Shown: positions 8,572-17,906, counted from the stretch's first letter. The stretch: 64,000 nucleotides of DNA from Bacillus sp. PK3_68 (GCF_003600835.1 NZ_NQYC01000001.1:2622001-2686000); one strand, 5' to 3'. Numbers and translations are program-made. The notes: generated by a model not told the origin, from the letters alone.

Positions 8572-8682
8572 TTAATTTCTTCCTCCGCGAGCATTTGATC
8601 TGCCTTTCTTTTGTCTTTGTTCATTTGGCTGCTTATTCGTATCATTTCTTTTTTCTTTGTGCGCATTCGAGTCTTTTACCAT
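8572..8682 (-). CDS. Putative 36-residue basic, Asn/Lys-rich protein
   Basis: The ATG at 8680-8682 is preceded by GGAGGG at a spacing of 7 bases. The 36 residues are almost entirely polar (MVKDSNAHKEKRND... ending KGRSNARGGRN). The composition is like small spore or nucleic-acid-binding peptides, but I recognise no family. It is the only candidate gene between the att-like copies at 8432 and 8914. The strong ribosome site is the main support. Confidence 0.4.
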   Translation of the reverse strand: MVKDSNAHKEKRNDTNKQPNEQRQKKGRSNARGGRN

Positions 8683-8850
8683 ATTTATTCCCTCCGCTAT
8701 CCCTTAAAAATGTTATTCAGCAACAGCAAGTATTATCATAACCGAAATATGTTTGATTATTCAGTGGCAAGCAAACGTTTAGTTTAGCGAATTCTAGCTC
8801 ACAGCACTTTTTCTTCGGATACACCAATGACTTCAACACCATAAATAATA

Positions 8851-8897
8851 AAAAGCAAGCCAGTTTTTGTTTAATCAAAATTGGCTTGCTTTTACTA
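8851..8897. terminator. Strong bidirectional hairpin
   Basis: AAAAGCAAGCCA (8851-8862) pairs perfectly with TGGCTTGCTTTT (8882-8893). A/T-rich ends on both sides allow termination in either direction. It sits 10 bases left of the att-like copy at 8914. Confidence 0.7.
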
Positions 8898-8902
8898 TAC
8901 TA

Positions 8903-8958
8903 GAAAAACTGCACTTACTTATGGTACGGTTCACCGTAATGCATCTTAATGAGTTTTT
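8903..8958 (-). repeat. rlmH-tail (att-like) repeat, copy at 8914
   Basis: The core 8914-8932 reads CTTACTTATGGTACGGTTC, one base different from rlmH. The left arm GAAAAACTGCACTTA and right arm ATGCATCTTAATGAGTTTTT form an imperfect inverted pair, as at 1888 and 17966. It is the inner boundary of the cassette carrying the serine dehydratase cluster. Confidence 0.65.
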
Positions 8959-9053
8959 TATTTTTCCTGATCAAACTACTAATTGAATAATTTAATTAGG
9001 GATATGTCAAAAATACCAATATTCTCAGGGGATAAAGAACACTTTCTAGACAA

Positions 9054-10619
9054 CTACCTAGTTTGAACCAAGACAATTTCGTCAATGGTCGGCATCTCCT
9101 TTTTTAATAAAGCTATCACCGTTTCTTCCATTTTATTATTGTCGATTTCACAAATCGTTATCGCAGGACCATTCATTTTTGAACGCTCATTAGCCATACG
9201 GGCAATGTTAAACCCTTTCTGATAAAGAATCCCCGATAATTCTGAAATAGCCCCTTTTCGGTCGGCATGACGGATCATAAGTGTTGGCCGTTCGCCGGAA
9301 AACTTCAATGGATAACCATCCAACTCCTGAACTTCTACTTTACCGCCGCCTAAGGAACTTGCGAGTACCTTGACGCGACGTGCTCCTCCTGCCAACTCTA
9401 CAAGAACCGTATTCGGATGATAGCTTCCGAGAACCCGTTTAGTAAATTCATATTGTAAGTCCTGTTCTTCAGCAATGGCCTTCGCATCTGGAATGCCGTC
9501 ATCCATCGTCGATAACCCAAGAACACCTGCTAATAAGGCTAAGTCTGTCCCATGCCCCTGATAGGTTTCAGCAAAGGAGCCCATCAGCGAGAACTTTACA
9601 TATAATGGTTTTTCGTTTAAAAGCTGACGGGCAATGTTGCCGATTCGGACTGCTCCCGCCGTATGCGAACTTGAAGGGCCAACCATCACGGGTCCGATAA
9701 TTTCATCAGCACTCTGGTATTTTGCCGGTCCGCAATCGCTGCTTCCTTCGCTAAAAATCTGCTCTTTTAATTTTTGCCCTGTTGGAGTTCCAGCAAGACC
9801 GCCAATCCCTGTTTCCCTCAGCGACTCCGGCATTTGCTGCCCTACCTCATGCATCACATGAACTACTTCATCCGGAGGGATGACACTGACTATCCCTGAT
9901 AACGCCATGTCTGCTGCAGCTTGGGCGGTAATTGCATGCAATCCGTTACGGATGATGCACGGGATTTCCACCAGCCCGGCAACCGGATCGCAAACCAGCC
10001 CTAGTGAATTTTTCAAGGCAAGTCCGACGGCATTTCCAACCTGTGTCGGTGTACCACCGGCCAACTCTACGAGAGTACCGGCTGCCATTGCTGTTGCAGA
10101 TCCGACTTCAGCCTGGCACCCTCCGGCAGCCCCTGAGATTGAAGCTTTATTGGCAATGACTAAGCCGAGGGCAGAGGCAGTGAACATCGACCGGACAATT
10201 TGTTCACGGGTAAACTTTCCGCTATCAAAGGCGTGAACAAGGACAGCCGGCAGGATTCCCGCTGAGCCCGCTGTCGGCGTTGCCACAACTCTTCCCATAG
10301 CCGCATTTACCTCTGATACTCCAAGGGCATTCGCTGCAGCATTTAAAGTTTCAGGATGAATAAAGGACTTCCCATTTTCGGCATATTGATAAAGGCGATA
10401 TCCATCCCCTCCCGTCAAACCGGTACGGGACTTAACGGGGCTTGTCGTTCCCCTGCGAACAGCCTCCTCCATCACAGTAAATTGCTCAGCCATTTTTTCG
10501 ATAATCGTCTCTCTAGAATATCCCTTTTGTTGCACTTCTGCTTTTATCATTAATTCCGCAATAGTTGTTTTATCCTGCTCTGCAAGTTCAATTAATTCTC
10601 TTAAACTTGTAAATGACAT
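9054..10619 (-). CDS. L-serine dehydratase, alpha and beta chains fused in one protein
   Basis: Iron-sulfur L-serine ammonia-lyase (serine to pyruvate and ammonia), 521 residues. Residues 1-290 are the alpha chain, with the catalytic-domain cysteines Cys168 (GGCQAEVG), Cys210 (LVCDPVAG) and Cys221 (EIPCIIRN) that ligate the 4Fe-4S cluster. After a linker of about ten residues, 305-521 is the beta chain with GPSSSHTAG and a C-terminal ACT domain (about 440-521). B. subtilis makes these as two proteins. The E. coli enzyme is also one chain, but with the beta-like domain first. The start is the ATG at 10617-10619, after AAAGGAGTGA. It is the last gene of the MFS-amidohydrolase-dehydratase operon, suggesting it consumes serine released from an imported compound. 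Confidence 0.9.
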   Translation of the reverse strand: MSFTSLRELIELAEQDKTTIAELMIKAEVQQKGYSRETIIEKMAEQFTVMEEAVRRGTTSPVKSRTGLTGGDGYRLYQYAENGKSFIHPETLNAAANALGVSEVNAAMGRVVATPTAGSAGILPAVLVHAFDSGKFTREQIVRSMFTASALGLVIANKASISGAAGGCQAEVGSATAMAAGTLVELAGGTPTQVGNAVGLALKNSLGLVCDPVAGLVEIPCIIRNGLHAITAQAAADMALSGIVSVIPPDEVVHVMHEVGQQMPESLRETGIGGLAGTPTGQKLKEQIFSEGSSDCGPAKYQSADEIIGPVMVGPSSSHTAGAVRIGNIARQLLNEKPLYVKFSLMGSFAETYQGHGTDLALLAGVLGLSTMDDGIPDAKAIAEEQDLQYEFTKRVLGSYHPNTVLVELAGGARRVKVLASSLGGGKVEVQELDGYPLKFSGERPTLMIRHADRKGAISELSGILYQKGFNIARMANERSKMNGPAITICEIDNNKMEETVIALLKKEMPTIDEIVLVQTR

Positions 10620-10683
10620 ATGCTCACTCCTTTAGAGGGATCGGTTCTTGTGTAAAAAACAGAAGAACCACCCCATGTTTCGC

Positions 10684-11865
10684 CTATTCCTGTCCAAAGT
10701 ATTTAGCTACTACAGCTGCCATTGCTTTCGCTGCGATGATAAGGCTGTCCTCGTTGATGACAAATTTAGGGTGGTGATGGGGATAAACTGGACCATCAGC
10801 CGGCTTTGCTCCCACATAAAAGAAACTGCCTGGAACCTTTTGTAAGTAGTATGAAAAATCCTCTGATGCGGATGAAGGCGGTGTTTCAATGACTGCTTTG
10901 ATTTCAGGAATTTTGGCATCATTAACTGCATTGAAGACCAATTCTGTCATCTCTTTATCATTTACTAAAACAGGGTAATCATGTGAATAAATTAAATCAT
11001 AGGTAATATTAAACTCTTGAGCAAGTCCTGCTAAAATTCGTTTGAATTCTGTTTCCACTGTAGAGCGAACTTCACTAGACATCGTTCGGACATCTCCTTC
11101 AAGCTCTACACTATCCTTAATAATATTGAAGGATCCTTTACCATCAAACGAGCCAATGGTTACTGTTGCCATATCAAAAGGATTAATTCGGCGGCTGACA
11201 ATCGTCTGAGCTGCGACAACGAAATGACTTGCCGCGACAATGCTGTCATTACTTGCATGCGGCATCGAGCCATGTCCGCCTTTTCCTTGAATTTTCACTT
11301 TGAAATACGAACGTCCCGTCTGCATTTCTCCGGCACGATAATAGACTTCTCCAGTTTCCGCCAGAGACATTAGGTGGATGCCGAAAACATTATCAACACC
11401 TTCTAAACACCCGTCTTCAATCATAGCAACAGCGCCGCCAGGAGGTGTTTCTTCCGCAGGTTGGTGAAGAATAACAACATTCCCTTTTAATTGCTCTTTC
11501 ATTTCGATTAGTACATCAGCTAAAATCATTAAATAAGCGGTGTGTCCATCATGGCCACATGCATGCATAACACCCGGATTTTTTGATTTAAAAGGGACAT
11601 CTGCCTCCTCCGTAATCGGCAGCCCATCAAAATCAGCTCTCAAGGCAACGGTTTTACCCGGCTGACCTCCTTCGATTGTGACAACCACACCATATCCACC
11701 CACATTGGTTCGTATTTTTACGTCCTTATCTTTATAAAAATCAGTAATATATTGAGCTGTCTTTTCTTCTTTAAAAGATAATTCAGGGTGTTGATGAAGG
11801 TATCTGCGAATTTCGATCATTCTTTCTTTTTTCTCATCTAGTTTTTGCAAAAGTTGATTTAACAT
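10684..11865 (-). CDS. M20-family amidohydrolase (N-acyl-amino-acid hydrolase type)
   Basis: Zinc-dependent aminoacylase/carboxypeptidase-like enzyme of 393 residues. The metal-site block HACGHDGHTAYL is intact near residue 100, followed by the EET (AEETPPGGA) general-base region and the C-terminal SASEDFSYY and HHPKF metal/active-site segments. It is cytoplasmic. The family cleaves N-acyl amino acids, hippurate-like or IAA-amino-acid conjugates. The start is the ATG at 11863-11865 after AGGAGGAG. It lies 14 bases after the transporter and 64 bases before the serine dehydratase. From that context I infer an N-acylated or amide-linked serine compound as substrate, but the residues alone do not prove this. 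Confidence 0.85.
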   Translation of the reverse strand: MLNQLLQKLDEKKERMIEIRRYLHQHPELSFKEEKTAQYITDFYKDKDVKIRTNVGGYGVVVTIEGGQPGKTVALRADFDGLPITEEADVPFKSKNPGVMHACGHDGHTAYLMILADVLIEMKEQLKGNVVILHQPAEETPPGGAVAMIEDGCLEGVDNVFGIHLMSLAETGEVYYRAGEMQTGRSYFKVKIQGKGGHGSMPHASNDSIVAASHFVVAAQTIVSRRINPFDMATVTIGSFDGKGSFNIIKDSVELEGDVRTMSSEVRSTVETEFKRILAGLAQEFNITYDLIYSHDYPVLVNDKEMTELVFNAVNDAKIPEIKAVIETPPSSASEDFSYYLQKVPGSFFYVGAKPADGPVYPHHHPKFVINEDSLIIAAKAMAAVVAKYFGQE

Positions 11866-11879
11866 ATTTTCTCCTCCTA

Positions 11880-13108
11880 TTATTTTTCTGTTTTAACGGT
11901 AAGAACAACGAAACCGCACATAAAAATCGCTATCGCCAAGCTGATAAATACGATCGAAAATGAGCCCCCTACCATAGAAATTAAAGCCCCAAATGAGATC
12001 GGAGCAATAAAACCGCCAAGCGTCCCTCCAGTATTGACGATCCCAATGGATGAGCCAATCACTTTTTCCGGCAAAATCTTATGCGGCCAGGAAAAGATCC
12101 CCACAAACATTAATGTTAGTAAAAATGTAAGCATATATAAAAATACGATAGACAGTGCCAATGAATCTGAAAAGACTAAACCAAGAAACAATATGGACGA
12201 TAGCACTGAAGAAGCCATGAGCAGTAATTTTTCCTTCCCATTAAACTTTGTCAATAATACACCAGCACACAAGGATGCTGCCGCTCCCCCAATAGCATTC
12301 ATTGCTAGAATTGTTCCAACTGTACTAATGGATAGTGAAAATTTTCCTTTTAGGAAAGATGGCAGCCATGACATATTTCCATAAAAGGCAATGTTGACAA
12401 TCATCATGGCAATGAATAAAATAATAACATTTCGATTACAAATTACAGATTTAAAACTAACTTGTTTAGATACCGCTTTCACTTTTTCTGCCGGAATATT
12501 ATTTGGCACAAAGAAAATAACTAAAAGTAACGAAAGAGCGAAGAATATGCCCAATACATAGTAAGCATAGTGCCAGTTTAGATCGATTAATCGTGCCCCG
12601 ATAATAAACGCCAAAATGCCGCCAAGCCCGTTTGTTGACAAAATGAGCGATTGGACGAAGGTTCGTTTTTCTTTTGAGAAATTGACCGCAACCCCTTTCG
12701 AACAACTTGGCGGATACCCTGCATGACCTATACCAGCTAAGAACCGAATCAGTACAAACACGAGTAAACTTGTACCAAAGCTAAATGCAAATGAGAATAA
12801 TGTAATCAGCGAGAGAGAAAGGATTAAGACCTTTTTATAACCAACCTTATCAGCTAGCCATCCCCAGGTATTTGCATTAACGAATAGCCGAGAAAAAATA
12901 AACTCATCATCAATCCGGTTTGACTTGTTGTAAGATGAAATTGATCTGCTATTGGGATGATCGCAGTAGAAATCATATTCTTGTCCATGTAAATCATGGA
13001 ATAACCACCCATTAAAGCTGCAATCAACAACACTTCACGAGAACTTTTGGCCTTTGGAACCGAAAGTTTGGCTTTGCTTTCTTTTAGATCTTCTTGAGAA
13101 ACAGACAT
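11880..13108 (-). pseudogene. MFS transporter (ACS-type), split by a one-base frameshift
   Basis: Major-facilitator organic-anion/solute symporter. The start is the ATG at 13106-13108 with AAAGGAG upstream. Frame 1 ends after QIPGDG at 12854, and the next frame carries on with RFLAGIGHAGYPPSC from 12761 to the stop at 11880. Between the two, the other frame encodes the expected GGWLADKVGYKK, the conserved MFS loop 2-3 motif. One extra G in the GGGG run near 12867 restores a 409-residue, 12-helix protein. Its substrate is probably the compound later cut by the amidohydrolase. The same kind of G loss affects nupC and rlmH, so a consensus error is possible. A cre site lies just upstream. Confidence 0.85.
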
Positions 13109-13138
13109 ATAAGGTCTCCTTTCGGTAACACGATATCG

Positions 13139-13152
13139 TGAAAACGTTTCCA
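13139..13152 (-). promoter_or_regulatory. cre site (CcpA operator) upstream of the MFS operon
   Basis: TGAAAACGTTTCCA fits the cre consensus TGWAANCGNTNWCA well and is nearly palindromic. It lies about 30 bases upstream of the MFS start codon, in the expected promoter or early leader. Repression of the catabolic operon by CcpA in rich carbon is therefore likely. Confidence 0.7.
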
Positions 13153-13255
13153 GTATCTATAATTTTAAACGGTACAGCTGTGAAGAGCTTTCCAATCATT
13201 GTCCAAAATATCCCCTCCATTTGTCATCGTCTCTATATTTTCTCTAACAGAGAAC

Positions 13256-13287
13256 AAAAAATGACCGTTAAGTTTTAACTTAACGGC
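13256..13287 (-). terminator. Terminator overlapping the AraC gene stop
   Basis: CCGTTAAG (13265-13272) and CTTAACGG (13279-13286) form a perfect stem that includes the stop codon, with TTTTTT following on the minus strand. It separates the regulator from the MFS operon, which must then have its own promoter in 13109-13255. Confidence 0.8.
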
Positions 13288-15602
13288 TTAATCTCAAAAA
13301 GATGAAAGGCATTTAATGTCAAGGTCGATTGTAAATAAAGGACTGAATCAATATTTTCTTCATAGATTTGCAATTCAGGGTAGGTACGGTGTTTCAAGAA
13401 CGTAATGGTTTCTTGATCAATGACATGTTCTCGTTGAAAATTGATCCAATTCATATAAAACGCACCGTTATTCCGGTCCAAAATATACTTACGAATTTGA
13501 TAATGCCCCGGGGTCAGTCCTGAAATCACAAACCTTTTTTCCTTCGTTAAAGAGCGTAAGAAGAAGCTTTCAACCGAGTAGGAAGGATTGACGTAGGAGG
13601 TGTTATAAATAGCCAATTGGTACCCCTGATCTCCCTTGGTCAAAACAAACCCCTCTCCTTCCACTAAAATCTGGGAGTTCATTTTGGCCATTAATTGAAC
13701 GTTAAAAAAAGCTGGACGTTTCAATTGATAATAATAAAGCAGAGCAATCCCATTCATGGCAATATGCTCATACTCCTGATTATTTTCTTCTAATGAATGA
13801 GTATCAATCCAAAACCCCAAGCCCGAAATCTCTTTCATCACATCAAACATATCTTTAAAAATCAGAGCTGAACGAAAGAAGCTGCCGCTTAAATTTACAG
13901 TATTTCCATAAAGCGTATTCCAATTGGTCAAGTAAATGGAGCGGTCTGCCAATCCCGCTGAATATAGTTTTGCTTTCAAGTCGATACATGATTTCTTTAA
14001 AAGGTCTTTTACACCTTCAAAGGTACTATTATTCATGTCAGTAAAATCAACTTGTTCGTTCGGATTACAGGTGAAGCAGATCAGCTCGCATTCATTTGAG
14101 AATTGCTTTAAAAAGCTGATAACAGGGGTTGTGATCCCCGTTTCTATTGAAAATGGCACATGAAGGCCAACTTTTGCAGCGCCGGCCCATTTCTTTATAG
14201 TTTGATAAAAATCTTGATAAAAAGTGCCCGATGTTTCACCCCATTCCGTGAAAACTAATTCAAACTTCCATTTTCCTACAAAATCGCTGCCAAAATAATG
14301 AACACTTTGCTGTAAAAATTCAGCTAACATCTTGATATAATCGGAGCTGCTTGCCACTTCCTTTTCAAACTCAACACGGATGAAAGGCACTAAACCAAGC
14401 TTGCGAAACCGGCTGAATAATGCATGAATCTGATAAAATTGTCCTCCCGTTTGCAATAGCGGGTGCGTAATCGTAAAAGCGGGAGAAAATAGGTTCGTAA
14501 AATAGATATATTCAAATTGGAGCAGATCTTGAATAAGCTGCAATTCTGCTTGGACCTCTTCATGTAATGCATATTCCAGTTGGCCAATCACTAATAATCG
14601 GCAGGCTTTTTCCCGAACAAAAATGGGCTCTTGCGGGATGTCAATATGTATCGTCGAAGTAACTGGTTCCATCGACGGAATGATTTTATCATTTGACGGA
14701 ATATACTTACTGATTTCTAGTAAAAAATCGGGCGATTTTAACAATGTATATTGGTCACTTGCTTGATGTACTTCCTCGACCTCGGCATGTTCTTTTTTAT
14801 GAAAATTTCGATATTCAGCAGGCTTTTGCTGGTACATTTCTTTAAAAGCCTTGTTAAACGCCTTCGCATTGGGAAAACCGTTATTGAGTGCAATTTGAAT
14901 AATAGTATGGTCAGTATATAAAAGCTCATGAACAGCAGATTTCAATCGAACTTGTTTTACATATTGCGAAAAACTAACGCCAACCTCCTGCTTGAAATAA
15001 CGAGATAAATAGTAAAGGGATAAATATTGCTGTTTGGCGATTTCCTCTAATGATATAGGCTTGCGATAATTTTTTTCGATAAAAGTTAGAATACCCCTTA
15101 TTCTTTCATCCTTCATTCTAATAAATTGATTATTTCCAAGATAGGTCGTTTTAAAATTCCGAATCAAAAGTGTGACTAACTTATATATCAGACTATTGAT
15201 TTCAAGTTCACTTCCATCCTGTTTTTGATAATGTGCGATCAGAATTTCCGCTAAGAGTTGATGGATTTGATCAAATAGAAGATATAACCCATTATCCTCA
15301 TTGGACGAATGGCAGTTGAAATAACACTCATGAATATCTGGATAATACCGCTCGATGGAACATAGGGGAATTTGCAGCAATAAGACTACATTGTCTTTAA
15401 TCCCCTTTATGGTGTGGACATGATTAGCATTAATAAGCAGGAGATCATTTTCTGCCAAATGGTAGGCATCTTGATTGATGTTAACCTCAATTTCTCCTCT
15501 AATAACGAGAAGAATTTCAATTCCTAAATGCATATGCGGTGAGTAATGGCCAATACTTTGCAAACTGATTTGATAAGATTCTTCTATTACTGGTTCAGAC
15601 AT
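13275..15602 (-). CDS. AraC-family regulator with C-terminal glycoside-hydrolase-39-like domain
   Basis: This encodes 775 residues. An N-terminal cupin (about 10-90, GHYSPHMHLGIEILLVIRGE) is the sensing domain. The AraC double helix-turn-helix lies near 165-270 (SLEEIAKQQYLSLYYLSRYF and the second, ALNNGFPNAKAFNKAF). The remaining about 480 residues resemble a GH39 beta-xylosidase barrel, as in several Bacillus AraC proteins, probably used for binding rather than catalysis. The ATG at 15600-15602 is six bases after GAGGTGA and is preferred to the ATG two codons earlier, which touches it. The neighbouring MFS/amidohydrolase/dehydratase operon on the same strand is the likely target. Confidence 0.85.
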   Translation of the reverse strand: MSEPVIEESYQISLQSIGHYSPHMHLGIEILLVIRGEIEVNINQDAYHLAENDLLLINANHVHTIKGIKDNVVLLLQIPLCSIERYYPDIHECYFNCHSSNEDNGLYLLFDQIHQLLAEILIAHYQKQDGSELEINSLIYKLVTLLIRNFKTTYLGNNQFIRMKDERIRGILTFIEKNYRKPISLEEIAKQQYLSLYYLSRYFKQEVGVSFSQYVKQVRLKSAVHELLYTDHTIIQIALNNGFPNAKAFNKAFKEMYQQKPAEYRNFHKKEHAEVEEVHQASDQYTLLKSPDFLLEISKYIPSNDKIIPSMEPVTSTIHIDIPQEPIFVREKACRLLVIGQLEYALHEEVQAELQLIQDLLQFEYIYFTNLFSPAFTITHPLLQTGGQFYQIHALFSRFRKLGLVPFIRVEFEKEVASSSDYIKMLAEFLQQSVHYFGSDFVGKWKFELVFTEWGETSGTFYQDFYQTIKKWAGAAKVGLHVPFSIETGITTPVISFLKQFSNECELICFTCNPNEQVDFTDMNNSTFEGVKDLLKKSCIDLKAKLYSAGLADRSIYLTNWNTLYGNTVNLSGSFFRSALIFKDMFDVMKEISGLGFWIDTHSLEENNQEYEHIAMNGIALLYYYQLKRPAFFNVQLMAKMNSQILVEGEGFVLTKGDQGYQLAIYNTSYVNPSYSVESFFLRSLTKEKRFVISGLTPGHYQIRKYILDRNNGAFYMNWINFQREHVIDQETITFLKHRTYPELQIYEENIDSVLYLQSTLTLNAFHLFEIKPLS

Positions 15603-15615
15603 CAACATTCACCTC

Positions 15616-15662
15616 AAAAAATCTATAAAAATAATTCTGGGCCATACTATGGCTCCAGAATT
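15616..15662 (-). terminator. Hairpin with T-run directly before the AraC ribosome site
   Basis: On the minus strand AATTCTGGAGCCA pairs with TGGCCCAGAATT (one bulge) and is followed by ATTTTTATAGATTTTTT. The T-run ends at the ribosome site of the AraC gene, leaving no room for a promoter between. It is either an attenuator in the AraC leader or the end of the neighbouring cassette. Confidence 0.6.
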
Positions 15663-15681
15663 CCCATTGAAAAAAGGATAT

Positions 15682-15715
15682 CAAAAATCCTCATTTACTT
15701 ATGATACGGTTCTCC
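15682..15715 (-). repeat. rlmH-tail (att-like) repeat, copy at 15694
   Basis: The core 15694-15712 reads TTTACTTATGATACGGTTC, one base from the rlmH end and identical to the copy at 17966. The left arm (CAAAAATCCTCA) is present, but the right inverted arm seen at other copies is missing. It separates the helicase cassette from the AraC/serine dehydratase cassette. The rest of 15716-15860 shows no feature. Confidence 0.7.
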
Positions 15716-15860
15716 ATATCGGAGCTAACGACGAAATTCTAGCATACGTATCCTAACTAAATATTTATTATGTCTTCCTATCTTAGATAGTTATACCCGC
15801 TGATTGATTCAGCCGTGTTGAGGTCAGGTCATCATCTTTCAGTCCGCGTTGGGGATATGA

Positions 15861-17306
15861 TCACTTAATTGCCTTGCTAACTTTAAGCTTCTTGCCTTTG
15901 ATAGTTGTTTCTTCCATAGCTTGTAAGACTAATGATCCTTTCCCATTAAGAATATCAACATAGGATAAATTATCCTGAATGGTAATAATACCAATATCAT
16001 CTGCTGTTACTCCAGGAATTTTCGCAATCGTTCCAACAAAGTCTACAGCTCGAAGCTTCTTCTTTTTCCCGCCGTTGAAATGGAGTTTCATGATATCCTT
16101 GTTTATTCGGGCAGTTTTATTGTTTTTCACGACCCGGCGACCACTGATTTTTTCCTCAAAAGCGTTTTTTCCTCCGGCTACCTCCTGCCGCGTCGGTGCT
16201 TCCCTTACAGGTATTTCAAAGCCAATGTATTTTTCAATTGCTTTAAGAAATTTGTCTTCATAAGGAGTTGCAAACATAATTGCTTTTCCTTTATTACCAG
16301 CACGCCCGGTTCTGCCTGTTCGGTGAACATAGCTCTCTTTTTCCATCGGAACGTCATAATTGATCACAAGTGTTACATTATCAACATCGATTCCTCTAGC
16401 CGCCACATCGGTCGCCACGAGATAACGAAAATTCCCCATTTTGAAGCCATCCATAACCGCAAATCGATCTTTCTGTTCTAGTCCTCCGTGGAGTTTTTCA
16501 CAAGAATAGTTGAATTCTTCCAATTCGGCAAACACTGTGTCGACATGTTCTTTAGTTCTGCAGAAGATAATACAGCTATCCGGGTTTTCGACAACTGTAA
16601 CGTTTTTAAGCAATGAAATCTTTTCTTCTTCTTTCACTTCAATTACACTATGTTCAATCGTACTCGTAGTAATCCCCGTAGAAGCAATCTGAATATTAAT
16701 AGGAGTTTTCATATATTTATGGCAGAGATTTTCAACATCTTTAGGCAATGTAGCGGAAAATACCATCGTTACTCTATTTAAAGGGAGTTTTTTTATTATA
16801 GCTTCTACTTCGTCGATAAAACCCATGTTAAGCATTTCATCAGCTTCATCTATAATAAGGTAGTTTATTCGGTCTAAAGTTAATGTTTCTCTCTCAATAT
16901 GATCCATCACACGCCCAGGTGTGCCGACGACTATATGGGTTTTTTGTTTTAACTCTTCTTTTTGTTTTGTAAAAGGTTCTTTGCCGTAAACCGCCATGGC
17001 TTTAATTCTTTTAAATCTACCGATATTTGTTAAATCCTCTCGAACTTGAACGGCAAGCTCCCGAGTTGGCGTAAGAATTAATGCCTGGGGCTTTTTTTCC
17101 TCCCATTCAATCATCTCGCAAACAGGAATACCAAAGGATGCCGTCTTGCCACTGCCCGTTTGAGATTTCACTACAAGATCCTGATTTTCCAATGCTCTTG
17201 GTATGACTTCGCTTTGAACCTCTGTGGGCGTTTCATATTTTAACACAGCAAGAGCTCTTTTTATTTCATCGCCTAAACTATAATCATTGAAACTTCTTTT
17301 GCTCAT
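15861..17306 (-). CDS. dbpA: DEAD-box ATP-dependent RNA helicase, DbpA/YxiN type
   Basis: This encodes 481 residues from the ATG at 17304-17306, which follows GAGGTTAA; an upstream in-frame start lacks a ribosome site. All core motifs are visible: the Q-motif region ([13 protein letters not shown]), motif I SQTGSGKT, Ia [37 protein letters not shown] and [12 protein letters not shown]. The C-terminal about 75 residues ([13 protein letters not shown]... [10 protein letters not shown]) match the DbpA RNA-binding domain that docks on helix 92 of 23S rRNA. The protein acts in late 50S assembly. In B. subtilis this gene lies elsewhere; here it lies between att-like repeats with a radC remnant upstream, so it may be an extra copy. 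Confidence 0.92.
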   Translation of the reverse strand: MSKRSFNDYSLGDEIKRALAVLKYETPTEVQSEVIPRALENQDLVVKSQTGSGKTASFGIPVCEMIEWEEKKPQALILTPTRELAVQVREDLTNIGRFKRIKAMAVYGKEPFTKQKEELKQKTHIVVGTPGRVMDHIERETLTLDRINYLIIDEADEMLNMGFIDEVEAIIKKLPLNRVTMVFSATLPKDVENLCHKYMKTPINIQIASTGITTSTIEHSVIEVKEEEKISLLKNVTVVENPDSCIIFCRTKEHVDTVFAELEEFNYSCEKLHGGLEQKDRFAVMDGFKMGNFRYLVATDVAARGIDVDNVTLVINYDVPMEKESYVHRTGRTGRAGNKGKAIMFATPYEDKFLKAIEKYIGFEIPVREAPTRQEVAGGKNAFEEKISGRRVVKNNKTARINKDIMKLHFNGGKKKKLRAVDFVGTIAKIPGVTADDIGIITIQDNLSYVDILNGKGSLVLQAMEETTIKGKKLKVSKAIK

Positions 17307-17535
17307 GTATTTAACCTCGTTTTTTATATTATTTGACTTATTTATAAAATTCCTCAAAAAGAAATATCATATGCAAAATCTGACTAGTTCATTATACTTG
17401 AAATGCCAGGCATACATACGGTTAAGATTCCTAAAATAATATATAAACGCAAAAAACTGCCGTGCCAATTTATAATTTATACTGATACCCTCTTATAAAA
17501 CTATAAATTAGATCATTCAAATTACGTGGCTCCTT

Positions 17536-17822
17536 TCAGAAATAACCTTTTTCTTTTAATGACACATAACAATTATCATCCAATGCAATAGGATCGAGCA
17601 CATCTACTCCGATAATGTTACCAGCTTAGACTAATCGCTCTGTTACTTGGATATCCTCTGGTCTGGAGTAAGTTCTCTTGATGGCACAAATGATTGATGC
17701 GGCGCTACTCAAAACAGCTGTTTTCATGATTTCAGATGAACTTACTATATATGCGTTAATACTGCCTACATGAGCTGAACTGATATTCGTTAGTTGATTT
17801 TCATGTCAAGACACAACACGGC
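17536..17822 (-). pseudogene. radC: radC remnant (JAB/MPN domain), inactivated
   Basis: On the minus strand, from about 17822, stretches of RadC are readable: VLCLD, then after a one-base shift NQLTNISSAHVGSINAYIVS, KTAVLSSAASIIC, RPEDIQVTERLV, a stop, and GNIIGVDVLD then YVSLKEKGYF and the normal-looking end at 17536. The metal-binding HNHPSG segment that should follow IIC is gone, replaced by a shorter sequence. At least one frameshift, one internal stop and this loss make it non-functional. RadC-like genes commonly travel on phages and chromosomal islands, so this relic fits a mobile origin for the segment. Confidence 0.8.
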
Positions 17823-17906
17823 AGTCAAAAATTAATTTAACCGAACAAACATTACAAAACCTAAAAGATCAAAAAATCTTTCATGCACTAAATGTTTATC
17901 TAGCAA

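Noticed and set aside
9880-10236. 118-codon plus-strand frame inside the serine dehydratase gene
   Set aside because: Opposite-strand shadow in a GC-richer coding region, without ribosome site or family.
16080-16481. Long plus-strand frame inside the helicase gene
   Set aside because: Shadow of the clearly coding minus strand; no independent signals.
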